A stretch of 55,341 bases of DNA from Alphaproteobacteria bacterium (GCA_016869375.1 VGEH01000010.1:1-55341); one strand, 5' to 3'; positions 37,535 to 47,110 are shown, numbered from the stretch's first letter. Translations and numbers: made by a program. Notes: a model not told the origin generated them from the letters alone.

Positions 37535-38467
37535 ATGAAGGTCATGACGGGCAATAGCAATCGGCCACTGGCCGAGGCGATCTGCGCGTATCTGAACCTG
37601 CCCCTGGTCAAGGCGTCGATAAAGCGCTTCAACGACCAGGAAGTCTTCGCCGAGATCCACGAGAACATCCGCGGCGAGGACGTGTTCCTCGTGCAGTCGA
37701 CCTCGTTCCCGGCCAACGACCACCTGATGGAGTTGCTGGTCGCGATCGACGCACTCCGGCGCTCCTCCGCCCGCCGCATCACCGCGGTGATGCCCTATTA
37801 CGGCTATGCGAGGCAGGACCGGAAGTCGGGTCCGCGCACGCCGATCTCGGCCAAGCTGGTGGCCAATTTGATCACCACCGCGGGCGCCGACCGCGTTCTG
37901 ACCATGGATCTGCACGCAGCCCAGATCCAGGGCTTCTTCGACATCCCGCTCGACAACCTCTTCTCCGCCCCCGACTTCGTGAAGGACATCCAGCAGCGCT
38001 ATGACGGCGCCGAGCTGACAGTGGTCTCTCCGGATGTCGGCGGGGTCGCTCGCGCTCGCGCTGTCGCCAAGCGGCTCGAATGCGACCTCGCCATCATCGA
38101 CAAGCGGCGCGAGCGCGCCGGCGTCTCCGAAGTCATGCATGTGATCGGCGACGTGAAGGGCCAGCGCTGCATCCTGATCGACGACCTGGTCGATTCCGGC
38201 GGCACGCTCTGCAACGCCGCCGAGGCCTTGATGGCCGAGGGCGCCACCGGCGTCTCCGCCTACTGCACCCATGGCGTGCTCTCGGGCACGGCGGTCGACC
38301 GCATCGCCAAGTCGCCGCTCGAAGAGATGGTCATCACCGACACGATCGCCGCGACCGAGGCGGTCCGAAGCTCCCGCAACATCCGCCAGCTACCGATCGC
38401 GCACCTCGTCGCCGAGGCGATGCGGCGGATCAGCGAGGAACGTTCCGTTTCGAGCCTTTTCGACTAG
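37535..38467 (+). CDS. prs: Ribose-phosphate diphosphokinase (PRPP synthase)
   Basis: This 310-residue class I enzyme makes PRPP from ribose-5-phosphate and [24 protein letters not shown] at the start, the flexible-loop stretch [34 protein letters not shown] with the Mg-site histidine, and the PRPP loop [17 protein letters not shown] are all intact. PRPP feeds the purine genes also present in this window. It begins a plus-strand housekeeping run continuing into rplY after 98 bases. Confidence 0.97.
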   Translation: MKVMTGNSNRPLAEAICAYLNLPLVKASIKRFNDQEVFAEIHENIRGEDVFLVQSTSFPANDHLMELLVAIDALRRSSARRITAVMPYYGYARQDRKSGPRTPISAKLVANLITTAGADRVLTMDLHAAQIQGFFDIPLDNLFSAPDFVKDIQQRYDGAELTVVSPDVGGVARARAVAKRLECDLAIIDKRRERAGVSEVMHVIGDVKGQRCILIDDLVDSGGTLCNAAEALMAEGATGVSAYCTHGVLSGTAVDRIAKSPLEEMVITDTIAATEAVRSSRNIRQLPIAHLVAEAMRRISEERSVSSLFD

Positions 38468-38565
38468 AATCACCGAGATTCCGGCAGCGGCACCCCTGGA
38501 GGCCGCGTCGGATGTTGAGAGGGCCATCCCGGCCCATTGAGTTCTGACCAAGGAGTAGACGTGAC

Positions 38566-39276
38566 ATGGCTGAGACTGTGACCCTCGCCGCCCAGCGGCG
38601 AGACCGGGCCGGAAAGGGGGCCGCCCGGGCAACCCGTCGTAGCGATCGGGTTCCCGGCGTCATCTACGGCGACAAGAAGCCCCCCATCATGATCAGTGTC
38701 GAGCAGCGCGCCCTGGAGCGCGTCGCCGGCAAGGAAAGCTTCTTCGCCAAGCTGGCGACCGTGACCGTCGACGGCGAGAGCTTCAAGGTGCTGCCGCGCG
38801 AAGTGCAGCTGGATCCTGTCAGCGACCGGCCGATCCATGCCGACTTCCTGCGCGTGGGTCCGAAGACCCGCATCACCGTCGCGGTGCCGATCCACTTCGA
38901 GAACGAGGCGGCATCCCCGGGCCTGAAGCGCGGCGGCGTGCTCAACGTCGTCCGCCATGCGGTCGAGGTCTACTGCCTCGCCGATGCGATCCCGGAGCTC
39001 TTCACCGCTGACCTGACCGGCCTCGACATCGGCGACTCGATCCACATCAGCCATGTGAAGCTGCCGGAAGGCGTGAAGCCGACGATCGCCCGCGACTTCA
39101 CCATCGCCTCGGTCGCCGCTCCGACGGTCTACGTCGAAGAGGCGCCGGTCGCCGCTGCCGCCGCCGCCGAAGGCGAGGCTGCTGCCGGGGCCGAAGGCGC
39201 CGCTGCTCCTGCCGCCGGTGCGGCGGGTGCCGCGCCTGCCGGAGGCGATGACAAGAAGCCCGCGCAGAAGAAGTAA
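38566..39276 (+). CDS. rplY: 50S ribosomal protein L25/general stress protein Ctc
   Basis: This 236-residue long-form L25 (CTC family) has a 5S-rRNA-binding N-domain (about residues 5-95, with RDRAGKGAARATRR and VPGVIYG) and a TL5-type C-domain (about 100-190). The last 45 or so residues are an Ala/Gly/Glu tail ending DDKKPAQKK, which is low-complexity and variable among relatives. An AAGGAG ribosome site lies ten bases before the ATG. It is followed after 12 bases by pth. Confidence 0.96.
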   Translation: MAETVTLAAQRRDRAGKGAARATRRSDRVPGVIYGDKKPPIMISVEQRALERVAGKESFFAKLATVTVDGESFKVLPREVQLDPVSDRPIHADFLRVGPKTRITVAVPIHFENEAASPGLKRGGVLNVVRHAVEVYCLADAIPELFTADLTGLDIGDSIHISHVKLPEGVKPTIARDFTIASVAAPTVYVEEAPVAAAAAAEGEAAAGAEGAAAPAAGAAGAAPAGGDDKKPAQKK

Positions 39277-39288
39277 AGACCGGACGTC

Positions 39289-39912
39289 ATGTGGCTCTTC
39301 GCCGGTCTGGGCAATCCCCGGCCGGGAGACGCCGGCAACCGCCACAATATCGGTTTCATGGCGGTCGACCGCATCCATGCCCGCCACGGCTTCCAGCCGT
39401 GGCGGGCTCGTTTTCGCGGCCTTGCTTCCGACGGATCGATCGGCGGGGAGAAGGTGCTGCTGCTGAAGCCGCTCACCTATATGAACCTGTCGGGCGAAGC
39501 GATCGGCGAGGCGGCGCATTTCTTCAAGATCCCGTCCGAGCAGGTCATCGTCTTCTACGACGAGATCGACCTTCCGCCCGGACGCGTGAAGGTGAAGAAG
39601 GGCGGCGGCGCCGGCGGCCATAACGGCATCCGCTCGACCATGTCCTCGATCGATCCCGATTTCTGGCGCATCCGCCTCGGCGTCGGCCATCCGGGCCACA
39701 AAGACCTCGTCCATGCCTGGGTGCTCAACGACTTCGCCAAGACCGACCGCGAGTGGCTGGAAAAGCTGCTCGATGTTGTCGCAGCCGAGGTCCCGCTTCT
39801 TGTCGAAGGCCGCGACGGCGAATACATGAACCGCTGCACCATCGCGCTTTTCCCGCCGCGGCCGAAGCCGCCGCGCAAAGACCCTCCCCCCAAGACCGAG
39901 CCAGAGACCTGA
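39289..39912 (+). CDS. pth: Peptidyl-tRNA hydrolase
   Basis: This 207-residue enzyme rescues tRNAs from abandoned peptidyl-tRNAs. AGLGNPRPGDAGNRHNIGFMAVD contains the catalytic His and substrate Asn, KPLTYMNLSGEA and VFYDEIDLPPGRVKVKKGGGAGGHNGIRS are family signatures, and DFWRIRLGVGHPG follows. The C-terminus has a short Pro/Arg/Lys-rich extension. It is one base short of touching ychF, so the genes are certainly co-transcribed. Confidence 0.97.
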   Translation: MWLFAGLGNPRPGDAGNRHNIGFMAVDRIHARHGFQPWRARFRGLASDGSIGGEKVLLLKPLTYMNLSGEAIGEAAHFFKIPSEQVIVFYDEIDLPPGRVKVKKGGGAGGHNGIRSTMSSIDPDFWRIRLGVGHPGHKDLVHAWVLNDFAKTDREWLEKLLDVVAAEVPLLVEGRDGEYMNRCTIALFPPRPKPPRKDPPPKTEPET

Positions 39913-39913
39913 C

Positions 39914-41014
39914 ATGGGCTTCAACTGCGGCATCGTCGGCCTGCCCAATGTCGGCAAGTCGACGCTCTTCAACGCGCTGACGGAGACCGCGGCGGCCGCC
40001 GCCGCCAATTATCCGTTCTGCACGATCGAGCCGAATGTCGGCCGCGTGCCGGTGCCCGATCCTCGTCTCGATACGCTGGCGAAGCTCGGCAAGTCGCAGA
40101 AGATCGTTCCGACCTCGCTCGAATTCGTCGACATCGCCGGCCTCGTGCGCGGCGCCTCGAAGGGCGAAGGCCTCGGCAACCAGTTCCTCGGCAACATCCG
40201 GGAGGTCGACGCGATCGTCCATGTGCTGCGCTGCTTCGAATCCTCCGACATCACCCATGTCGAGGGCTCGATCGATCCGCTGCGCGACGCGGAGACGGTC
40301 GAGACCGAGCTGATGCTGTCCGACCTCGACTCGCTCGAACGCCGCGTCAACGCCGACCAGAAGAAGGCGCGCGGCGGCGAGAAGGATGCGAAGGAGCGCC
40401 TCGCCATCGCCGAGCGCGTGCTGGAGGCGCTCCGCGCCGGCAGGCCCGCGCGCACCGTCGCCAGGTCCGACGACGACCGTAAGGCGATCAAGGGCCTGCA
40501 GCTCCTGACCTCGAAGCCGGTGCTCTACGTCGCCAATGTCGAGGAATCCTCTGCCGCAACCGGCAACAGCATCTCGGCCAAGGTCGATGCGATGGCGAAG
40601 GAGCAGGGCGCGGCCTCCGTCGTGATCTCGGCGGCGATCGAGGCCGAGGTGGCCCAGCTCAGCGACCCGGCCGAGCGCAAGGTCTTCCTCGACGATCTCG
40701 GCCTCGAAGAGACAGGCCTGGCGCGCGTCATCCGCGCCGGCCACAAGCTTCTCGACCTCAACACCTTCTTCACCGTGGGGCCAAAGGAGGCGCATGCCTG
40801 GACCGTGCGCAACGGCGCCAAGGCGCCGGAAGCGGCGGGGGTCATCCACACCGACTTCGAGCGCGGCTTCATCCGCGCCGAGACCATCGCCTATGACGAC
40901 TTCGTTTCCTGCGGCGGCGAGCAGGGCGCCAAGGATGCCGGCAAGATGCGGGTCGAGGGCGCCGAGTACCAGGTGAAGGACGGCGACATCCTGCTCTTCC
41001 GCTTCAACGTCTAG
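39914..41014 (+). CDS. ychF: Redox-regulated ATPase YchF (OLA1 family)
   Basis: This 366-residue P-loop protein has G1 VGLPNVGKSTLFNAL, G3 FVDIAGLVRGAS, an inserted coiled region (about residues 130-170) and a C-terminal TGS domain (from about 280, with LLDLNTFFTVGPKEAHAW). YchF hydrolyses ATP rather than GTP and binds ribosomes. The final ELEVKDGDILLFRFNV-type ending (here YQVKDGDILLFRFNV) is typical. It lies between pth and an unrelated transporter. Confidence 0.97.
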   Translation: MGFNCGIVGLPNVGKSTLFNALTETAAAAAANYPFCTIEPNVGRVPVPDPRLDTLAKLGKSQKIVPTSLEFVDIAGLVRGASKGEGLGNQFLGNIREVDAIVHVLRCFESSDITHVEGSIDPLRDAETVETELMLSDLDSLERRVNADQKKARGGEKDAKERLAIAERVLEALRAGRPARTVARSDDDRKAIKGLQLLTSKPVLYVANVEESSAATGNSISAKVDAMAKEQGAASVVISAAIEAEVAQLSDPAERKVFLDDLGLEETGLARVIRAGHKLLDLNTFFTVGPKEAHAWTVRNGAKAPEAAGVIHTDFERGFIRAETIAYDDFVSCGGEQGAKDAGKMRVEGAEYQVKDGDILLFRFNV

Positions 41015-41026
41015 GACGGGAACACG

Positions 41027-41929
41027 GTGTCGCTGGAGGCAAGGCCCGACACCCGTTCGTCGTTGACGCTGCCGCTTCTCGTCGCCGGCTTCGCCGTCTT
41101 CCTCTGGGGCCTGACGCCGGTCGCGACCAAGGTCGCGGTCGATGTCGTCGATCCCGTCGTCGTCGCCATCCTGCGCATGAGCCTCGCCGGTGTCGTCGCG
41201 TGGCCCGCGATCCTGCTCTTGCGCTTAAGCCCGCCGAAGACACGCCAGCTGCTCATGCTGCTCGGCATCTCGTGCCTGACCGGCATGATCCTCTTCCCGC
41301 TGATGTTCACGGTCGGCCAGGGGATGACCTCCGCCTCTCATTCCGCGCTGATCCTGACGGTGCAGCCGATCTTCACCGGACTCGTCGCCGCGACGGTCGA
41401 TCACCGCTGGCCGGGCCGCCGCTGGTGGCTCGGCTCGGCGATCGCGCTCTCGGGCGAGATCGTGCTCGTCTCCAGCCATATCGGCGGCATCGGCGAGGCC
41501 TCGCTGCTCGGCGATGCGATCGTGATCACCGCCGGCTTCATCGCCTCGATCGGCTATGTCGCCGGCGGCAGGCTGCAGCAGCAGGGCTATCCGGCGTTGT
41601 CGGCGACGCTGTGGTCGGTCGCTATCGCCAGCTTGGTGCTGGCGCCGCTGCTGCCCTTCCTGATCTCGCTCGAGACGCTCGCCGCGGCTCCATCCATCGG
41701 ATGGCTCGGCATGGCGCATCTCGCCCTCGGCTCCACGCTGGCCGCCTATGTCGCGTGGTACTGGGCGCTGGGCGTCGGCGGCATCGGCCGCGTCGGGCTC
41801 ATGCAGTTCCTCCAGACACCGACCGCCGTGCTCGCCGCGCTTCTCCTGCTCGGAGAGCCGCTGACCCTGTCGCTGGTCGTCTCCGGCATCACCATCATCG
41901 CCGGCGTCTACATCGCCCAGAGGCGCTGA
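41027..41929 (+). CDS. EamA/DMT family transporter
   Basis: This 300-residue protein has ten hydrophobic segments in two EamA repeats (about residues 15-140 and 155-298), a drug/metabolite exporter layout. It starts with GTG at 41027, 12 bases behind ychF. The substrate is unknown. The C-terminus ends in SGITIIAGVYIAQRR, normal for the family. Confidence 0.88.
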   Translation: MSLEARPDTRSSLTLPLLVAGFAVFLWGLTPVATKVAVDVVDPVVVAILRMSLAGVVAWPAILLLRLSPPKTRQLLMLLGISCLTGMILFPLMFTVGQGMTSASHSALILTVQPIFTGLVAATVDHRWPGRRWWLGSAIALSGEIVLVSSHIGGIGEASLLGDAIVITAGFIASIGYVAGGRLQQQGYPALSATLWSVAIASLVLAPLLPFLISLETLAAAPSIGWLGMAHLALGSTLAAYVAWYWALGVGGIGRVGLMQFLQTPTAVLAALLLLGEPLTLSLVVSGITIIAGVYIAQRR

Positions 41930-41931
41930 GC

Positions 41932-41937
41932 TATAGT
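41932..41937 (+). promoter_or_regulatory. Candidate -10 element (TATAGT) for the dienelactone hydrolase gene
   Basis: TATAGT lies 38 bases before the ATG in CTATAGTCCGGCCCC, starting just behind the transporter stop codon. It shares CTATAGTCCGG with the mutase gene upstream region at 8061-8071. Confidence 0.35.
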
Positions 41938-41969
41938 CCGGCCCCTTGGCTGCTCACGGGGAGACCGGC

Positions 41970-42569
41970 ATGGCGGAGACGATCAAGCTCACGGCGTCGG
42001 ACGGGCATAAACTTGATGCCTATGTCGCGCAGCCGGCGGGCAAGCCGCGCGGCGGCCTCGTCGTCATCCAGGAGATCTTCGGCGTCAACCAGCACATGCG
42101 GAAGGTCGCCGACGGCTTCGCCGCCGACGGCTACCTCTGCGTGACGCCGGCGTTGTTCGACCGCGTGAAGCCGGGCATCGAGCTCGGCTACGGCCCCGAC
42201 GACATTCCCGCCGGCCGCGACACCCGCCAGAAGCTGGCGCTCGACGACGTGCTGAAGGACCTCAAGGCCGCCTGCGGCACCGCGGGCTCCGCCGGCCGGG
42301 TCGGTGTCGTGGGCTACTGCTGGGGCGGCTCGCTCGCCTTCGTCTCGGCGACGCGTCTCGGCGTGCAGGCGGCCTCCGGCTACTACGGCGGTGCCATCGT
42401 GCCCCACAAGGACGAGAAGCCGACCTGCCCGACCATCCTGCATTTCGGCGAGCGCGACAAAGGCATCCCACTGACCGATGTCGAGATCATCCGAAAGGCG
42501 CGACCGGACGTGCCGATCTACATCTATCCTGCCGACCACGGCTTCAACTGCGACGAGCGCGCGAGCTAG
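41970..42569 (+). CDS. Dienelactone hydrolase family protein, C-terminally truncated by an amber codon
   Basis: This 199-residue alpha/beta hydrolase has GLVVIQEIFGVNQHMRKVAD at the start and the triad Cys117 (GYCWGG), Asp163 (GERDKGIPL) and His190 (DHGFNCDER), all present. Translation ends at a TAG (42567-42569) in ERAS-stop where relatives usually have Tyr. The frame then continues for 21 codons (EPVSAKIARERTLDLFRKHVG) to a TGA at 42633-42635, which is the expected C-terminal helix. A single-base TAC-to-TAG change, sequencing error or read-through would explain this. A GGGGAG ribosome site precedes the ATG. Confidence 0.82.
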   Translation: MAETIKLTASDGHKLDAYVAQPAGKPRGGLVVIQEIFGVNQHMRKVADGFAADGYLCVTPALFDRVKPGIELGYGPDDIPAGRDTRQKLALDDVLKDLKAACGTAGSAGRVGVVGYCWGGSLAFVSATRLGVQAASGYYGGAIVPHKDEKPTCPTILHFGERDKGIPLTDVEIIRKARPDVPIYIYPADHGFNCDERAS

Positions 42570-42635
42570 GAGCCGGTCTCGGCCAAGATCGCGCGCGAGC
42601 GCACGCTGGACCTGTTCCGCAAGCACGTCGGCTGA
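42570..42635 (+). pseudogene. In-frame remnant of the dienelactone hydrolase C-terminus
   Basis: Twenty-one codons and a TGA follow the amber codon in the same frame. They encode ARERTLDLFRKHVG, the family's usual final helix, so the stretch has kept coding character. This suggests a recent mutation or an error. Confidence 0.7.
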
Positions 42636-42654
42636 CGCCCGACACGCGCGCAGC

Positions 42655-42686
42655 AGAAAGGGCGCGGAGCTTAGCTCCGCGCCCTT
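42655..42686 (-). terminator. Terminator behind the orphan exported protein
   Basis: AAGGGCGCGGAGC (42658-42670) pairs perfectly with 42674-42686 around a three-base loop. On the minus strand it is followed by TTTCTG. It also lies downstream of the dienelactone hydrolase gene and may serve both. Confidence 0.7.
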
Positions 42687-42702
42687 CGCTCTTGGCGACG
42701 CC
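42658..42702. repeat. 45-bp direct repeat, copy 1 (terminator-containing)
   Basis: It matches 43282-43326 at 40 of 45 positions in the same orientation, including the whole hairpin and the flank CGCNNTTGGNGACGCC. The two copies bracket the orphan gene at 42745-43149. Confidence 0.75.
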
Positions 42703-42744
42703 GACTACACTTTCGGCGTCCAACTAAGAAGGAGTACGAGTCGA

Positions 42745-43149
42745 TTAGCTCGTGGCCGGACCTTTCCAGTCGGTCGACGTACCGACGACCATCGGCGACG
42801 GGTTACCGCTGCCGGTTGGACCGGCCACTAAGTCGTAGCCGATGCGCCAGTCGGCCGCCCGGACACGCTGCGCCTGCGAGCCGGCAACGGCGTCGCCCTG
42901 CAGCGTCACCATGCCGTTGAGACGAGCCATGTTGATGGAGCCACCGGCCGCTGTACCGCTGCCCGCGGTGCCACTCATCGTGGCTGTTGTAGAGGACATC
43001 GTGCCGGATCCGACGGTGAACAGCGCCTGGATCGTGCGGCTGCTCTCGATTTTCTTCAGGACTTCGGTCCCGGTGTCCGTGATCGGACCGAAGAAGGCCC
43101 AGCAGGCGAGGCATGCTGCGGCAAGACGTTTGCAGGTGCTACAGCGCAT
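42745..43149 (-). CDS. Orphan exported Ser/Thr/Gly-rich protein
   Basis: This 134-residue product matches no family I recognise. The N-terminus (about residues 1-22) is Cys-rich and hydrophobic (RLAAACLACWAFFG) like a signal peptide. The body is rich in Gly, Ser and Thr (SGTAGSGTAAGGS) and ends GTSTDWKGPATS. An AGGAG ribosome site nine bases before the ATG and a plausible promoter at 43201-43228 support expression. It lies between two copies of a 45-bp terminator repeat, and its composition differs from its neighbours, hinting at later insertion. Confidence 0.55.
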   Translation of the reverse strand: MRCSTCKRLAAACLACWAFFGPITDTGTEVLKKIESSRTIQALFTVGSGTMSSTTATMSGTAGSGTAAGGSINMARLNGMVTLQGDAVAGSQAQRVRAADWRIGYDLVAGPTGSGNPSPMVVGTSTDWKGPATS

Positions 43150-43200
43150 AGCGTCGAACTCCTAGGTTCTCCCCATTTGCCCCAATTTCACCCTGTCACA

Positions 43201-43228
43201 ACGATATCCGCGATCTGTGAAGGTTCAA
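43201..43228 (-). promoter_or_regulatory. Candidate promoter of the orphan exported protein
   Basis: On the minus strand TTGAAC (43228-43223) and TATCGT (43206-43201) are 16 bases apart, about 52 bases before the ATG, in a locally AT-richer stretch. Confidence 0.35.
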
Positions 43229-43276
43229 TGAAAATCAGTGGACGATTTTTCGCCACCTCGGTGACCGGCAAAGAAA

Positions 43277-43310
43277 GCAAAAAGGGCGCGGAGCCAAGCT
43301 CCGCGCCCTT
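43277..43310 (-). terminator. Rho-independent terminator of grxD
   Basis: The stem AAGGGCGCGGAGC / GCTCCGCGCCCTT (43282-43294 with 43298-43310) is followed on the minus strand by TTTTTGCTTTC, 21 bases behind the grxD stop. Confidence 0.9.
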
Positions 43311-43326
43311 CGCATTTGGAGACGCC
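43282..43326. repeat. 45-bp direct repeat, copy 2 (terminator-containing)
   Basis: This is the partner of 42658-42702 (40 of 45 positions identical). It includes the grxD terminator and the bases up to near the grxD stop codon. Confidence 0.75.
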
Positions 43327-43330
43327 GTTG

Positions 43331-43669
<339 letters not shown>

Positions 43670-43680
43670 GGCGGGATTCC

Positions 43681-43914
43681 TTATCGAGGGATCGAGGTCT
43701 GGAGCGCGAGCGCATGCAGTTCGCCCCCCATGCGGCCCTTCAGGGCCTGGTAAACCATCTGGTGCTGCTGGACGCGGGACTTGCCGACGAATTGGGCCGA
43801 GGTCACATGGGCGGCGTAGTGGTCGCCGTCGCCCCGGAGGTCCTCGATCGTGACGGTCGCATCCGGGATCGCCTCCCGGATCATCCGCTCGATCGTGCCT
43901 GCATCCATCGCCAT
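43681..43914 (-). CDS. BolA/IbaG family iron-metabolism protein
   Basis: This 77-residue BolA-fold protein has [17 protein letters not shown] and the invariant C-terminal His (ELHALALQT), a cluster ligand in Grx-BolA pairs. It starts 11 bases behind purL. The ATG at 43914 is used; a second ATG two codons later is possible, and the longer extension into purL is unlikely. It partners the glutaredoxin encoded next. Confidence 0.92.
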   Translation of the reverse strand: MAMDAGTIERMIREAIPDATVTIEDLRGDGDHYAAHVTSAQFVGKSRVQQHQMVYQALKGRMGGELHALALQTSIPR

Positions 43915-43925
43915 AACCGGCCGCC

Positions 43926-46115
43926 TCAGCTCATGTATTTCGGCAGCCACCCTTCATGGATGCTGCGCAACTCGTCCAAGGATATGGCACTGCCCCCCGC
44001 CAGCGTCAACGAAGCCCCGGCGGTTTCGCCGATGACCCGGGCCGGCACGCCGGCGGCCTTGGCAGTAGCCAGCACCCCGTCCAGGTCGGCCGTGGCGACC
44101 ACGTAGCGGGCCTGGTCCTCGCCGAACCACCAGGCGTGGTCCGGGGTCCCCTTAGGCGCCGCCTCCAGCTTGGCGCCGATGCCACCGGCCAGCGCCATTT
44201 CGGCGATGCCGACCAGGAGGCCGCCATCGGAGAGATCGTGGCAGGCCTCGACCTTGCCGCCCCGAACCAGGCCGCGGACGAGGTCGCCGGTCTTCCTTTC
44301 GACCGCGAGGTCGATCGGCGGCGGTGCCCCCTCCTCCCACCCCGCGATCTCGCGGAGATAGAGCGAGGCGCCGAGCCAGCCCTTGGTCTCGCCGATGAGC
44401 ACAAGCGCGCAGCCGGCGTTCTTGAGCGCGAGGCCGACGGTCTGGGTGTACTCGTCCAGCAGGCCGACGCCGCCGACCACTGGGGTCGGCAGGATGCCCT
44501 GGCCGTTGGTCTCGTTGTAGAGCGAGACGTTGCCGGAGATGACCGGGTAGTCGAGGGCGCGGCAGGCCTCGCCCATGCCTTCGATGCAACCGACGATCTG
44601 CCCCATGATCTCGGGCCGCTGCGGGTTGCCGAAATTGAGGTTGTCGGTGATCGCGATCGGCTCGGCACCGACCGCGGTCAGGTTGCGCCAGGTCTCGACC
44701 ACCGCCTGCATGCCGCCGGTCTTCGGGTCGGCGACGCAATAGCGGGGCGTACAGTCGACCACCATCGCCAGCGCCTTCCGCGTGTCGCGCACGCGCACGA
44801 CCGCGGCATCGCCGCCCGGCGTCTGGATCGTGTCGTTGCCGACGAGGTGATCGTACTGGTCCCAGATCCAGCGCTTGGAAGCGAGATCGGGGCAGCCCAT
44901 CAGCTGCTTCAGCGCGGCGACCGGCTCGACCACCTTGGTGTTGGCGGCCTTGATCTCCGGCCGCTTCGGCGAGGGCACGTGCGGTCGGCGATAGAGCGGC
45001 GACTGGTCGACCAGCGGCGCCACCGGAATGTCGATCTCGACCTTGCCGTCCTTCTTGACGACCAGGCGGCCCGTCTCGGTCACCACGCCGATATCGGCGC
45101 AGTCGAGCTCCCACTTCTTGAAGATGCGCTCGGCGATCTTCTCCGCGCCCGGCTTGACGACCAGGAGCATGCGCTCCTGGCTCTCCGACAGCATGACCTC
45201 ATAGGTGGTCATGCCGGTCTCGCGCATCGGCACATGATCGATATTGAGCTCGATGCCGAGCCCGCCGCGCGCCGCCATCTCGACCGAAGACGAAGTAAGA
45301 CCGGCCGCGCCCATGTCCTGGATCGCGACGATCGCGTCCTCGGCCATCAGCTCGAGGCAGGCTTCCAGCAGCAGCTTCTCGGTGAAGGGGTCGCCGACCT
45401 GCACGGTCGGGCGCTTGGCTTCCGACTCCTCGGTGAACTCAGCCGAGGCCATGGTCGCGCCATGGATGCCGTCGCGGCCGGTCTTGGCGCCGACATAGAG
45501 GACGCGGTTGCCCGGCCCGCGCGCCGCGGCCTTGAAGATACGGTCGGCCCGGGCGAGACCCACGGTCATCGCGTTGACCAGGATGTTGCCGTTGTAAGAC
45601 GGATGGAAATTGGTCTCGCCCGCGACGGTCGGCACGCCGATGCAGTTGCCGTAGCCGCCGATGCCGGCGACGACGCCCGAGACCAGGTGCCTGGTCTTCG
45701 GATGCTTGGGATCGCCGAAGCGCAACGCGTTCAAATTGGCGATCGGCCGCGCGCCCATGGTGAAGACGTCGCGGAGGATGCCGCCCACACCCGTCGCCGC
45801 ACCCTGATAGGGCTCGATGAAGCTCGGATGGTTGTGGCTCTCGATCTTGAAGACCGCGGCGAGCCCGTCGCCGATATCGACGGCACCGGCATTCTCGCCC
45901 GGCCCCTGCAGGACCTTAGGTCCCGAGGTCGGGAAGGTCTTGAGCCAGACGCGCGAGGATTTGTAGGAGCAGTGCTCGCTCCACATGACCGAGAAGATGC
46001 CGAGCTCGGCCAGCGTCGGCTCGCGATCCATGATCTTGAGGAGAAGCGCGTACTCGTCCTCGGTGAGGCCATGCTCCTGCACGACCTCGGCGGTGATCTT
46101 CGTATTGGGGATCAT
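43926..46115 (-). CDS. purL: Phosphoribosylformylglycinamidine synthase subunit PurL
   Basis: This 729-residue small-type PurL uses ammonia from PurQ and ATP to convert FGAR to [46 protein letters not shown] and GDLGMAGLTSSS-like [19 protein letters not shown] are clear, along with the second half [14 protein letters not shown] and [10 protein letters not shown]. It overlaps purQ by one base. PurS, PurQ and PurL form one complex, which fits the gene order. Confidence 0.98.
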   Translation of the reverse strand: MIPNTKITAEVVQEHGLTEDEYALLLKIMDREPTLAELGIFSVMWSEHCSYKSSRVWLKTFPTSGPKVLQGPGENAGAVDIGDGLAAVFKIESHNHPSFIEPYQGAATGVGGILRDVFTMGARPIANLNALRFGDPKHPKTRHLVSGVVAGIGGYGNCIGVPTVAGETNFHPSYNGNILVNAMTVGLARADRIFKAAARGPGNRVLYVGAKTGRDGIHGATMASAEFTEESEAKRPTVQVGDPFTEKLLLEACLELMAEDAIVAIQDMGAAGLTSSSVEMAARGGLGIELNIDHVPMRETGMTTYEVMLSESQERMLLVVKPGAEKIAERIFKKWELDCADIGVVTETGRLVVKKDGKVEIDIPVAPLVDQSPLYRRPHVPSPKRPEIKAANTKVVEPVAALKQLMGCPDLASKRWIWDQYDHLVGNDTIQTPGGDAAVVRVRDTRKALAMVVDCTPRYCVADPKTGGMQAVVETWRNLTAVGAEPIAITDNLNFGNPQRPEIMGQIVGCIEGMGEACRALDYPVISGNVSLYNETNGQGILPTPVVGGVGLLDEYTQTVGLALKNAGCALVLIGETKGWLGASLYLREIAGWEEGAPPPIDLAVERKTGDLVRGLVRGGKVEACHDLSDGGLLVGIAEMALAGGIGAKLEAAPKGTPDHAWWFGEDQARYVVATADLDGVLATAKAAGVPARVIGETAGASLTLAGGSAISLDELRSIHEGWLPKYMS

Positions 46116-46804
46116 CAGTGGAGCGCGTTCACCAGGCTCTTGAACATGCCGAACCCGTCCATGCCGCCGGCATGCGGGTCGGTGGCGTCTTCCGGATGCG
46201 GCATCAACCCCAGCACCGTCTTCGAGTCGTTGAAGATGCCGGCGATCGCGCGGGTCGAGCCGTTCGGGTTCGCTTCCGGCGCGAGGCTGCCGTCGGGCGC
46301 CACGTAGCGGAAGGCGACGAGGCCGCGATCCTCGAGGTGCTTCAGCGTGTCCTCGTCGGCGGTGTAGTTGCCCTCGGCATGGGCCACCGGCACGCGGATC
46401 ACCTGGCCCTTCTCATAGGCGTTGGTGAACAGCGACTGGCTGTCCTCGACACGGAGATGGACCTGGCGGCAGACGAATTTGAGCGAGGCGTTGCGCATGA
46501 GCGCGCCGGGCAGCAGGCCGGCCTCGACCAGGATCTGGAAGCCGTTGCAGACGCCGAGCACCGGCGTTCCCTTCGCCGCCTTCTCCTTCAGCGCCTTCAT
46601 CACCGGCGAATGCGCCGCCATGGCGCCGCAGCGGAGATAGTCGCCATAGGAGAAGCCGCCGGGCACCACGATCAGGTCGGTGTCCGGGATCTCGGTGTCG
46701 CCGTGCCAGAGCAGGCTCGGCTTCACGCCCGAGGCACGCTCGAGAGCCATCATGATGTCGCGCTCGCGGTTCGAGCCGGGGAAGCTGACGACGGCTGCCT
46801 TCAT
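46115..46804 (-). CDS. purQ: Phosphoribosylformylglycinamidine synthase subunit PurQ (glutaminase)
   Basis: This 229-residue class I glutamine amidotransferase has the nucleophile region [19 protein letters not shown] and the catalytic His/Glu in [12 protein letters not shown]. It releases ammonia for PurL. The ATG at 46804 overlaps the purS stop by one base. The longer in-frame start would lie inside purS. Confidence 0.97.
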   Translation of the reverse strand: MKAAVVSFPGSNRERDIMMALERASGVKPSLLWHGDTEIPDTDLIVVPGGFSYGDYLRCGAMAAHSPVMKALKEKAAKGTPVLGVCNGFQILVEAGLLPGALMRNASLKFVCRQVHLRVEDSQSLFTNAYEKGQVIRVPVAHAEGNYTADEDTLKHLEDRGLVAFRYVAPDGSLAPEANPNGSTRAIAGIFNDSKTVLGLMPHPEDATDPHAGGMDGFGMFKSLVNALH

Positions 46805-47043
46805 CACCTGATCTCCACCCGGTAGGATTCGATCACCGTGTTGGCGAGAAGCTTCTCGCACATCGCCTTCACCGCGGCCTCGGCCTTGGCCCTGTCGGTC
46901 TCGGCCAGGTCGAGCTCGAGGAACTTGCCCATGCGGACGGAGTTGACGCCGGCGAAGCCGAGGCCCGTCAGCGCATGGCCGATGGCGACGCCCTGCGGAT
47001 CGAGGACGCCGGGCTTGAGGGTGACGTGGACGGTCGCCTTCAT
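46804..47043 (-). CDS. purS: Phosphoribosylformylglycinamidine synthase subunit PurS
   Basis: This 79-residue ferredoxin-like subunit links PurQ to PurL. The pattern [19 protein letters not shown], then [11 protein letters not shown], then [18 protein letters not shown] is standard. It lies 67 bases behind purC, with a small hairpin in the gap. Confidence 0.96.
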   Translation of the reverse strand: MKATVHVTLKPGVLDPQGVAIGHALTGLGFAGVNSVRMGKFLELDLAETDRAKAEAAVKAMCEKLLANTVIESYRVEIR

Positions 47044-47063
47044 GATGCTCCTTGGGACGACGA

Positions 47064-47081
47064 GGGGGCGCGAACGCCCCC
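47064..47081. other. Small hairpin between purC and purS
   Basis: GGGGGCG-CGAA-CGCCCCC forms a seven-base stem with a tetraloop (UUCG on the minus strand). There is no T-tract, so it may stabilise or process the pur message rather than end it. Confidence 0.5.
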
Positions 47082-47110
47082 GGTTGAACTGACGCCTATA
47101 CGCCCGTCTC

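Noticed and set aside
43956..46307. 783-codon open frame on the plus strand opposite purL
   Set aside because: Its translation is Arg/Asp/His/Glu-rich with no domain and mirrors purL codon positions, a common high-GC artefact.
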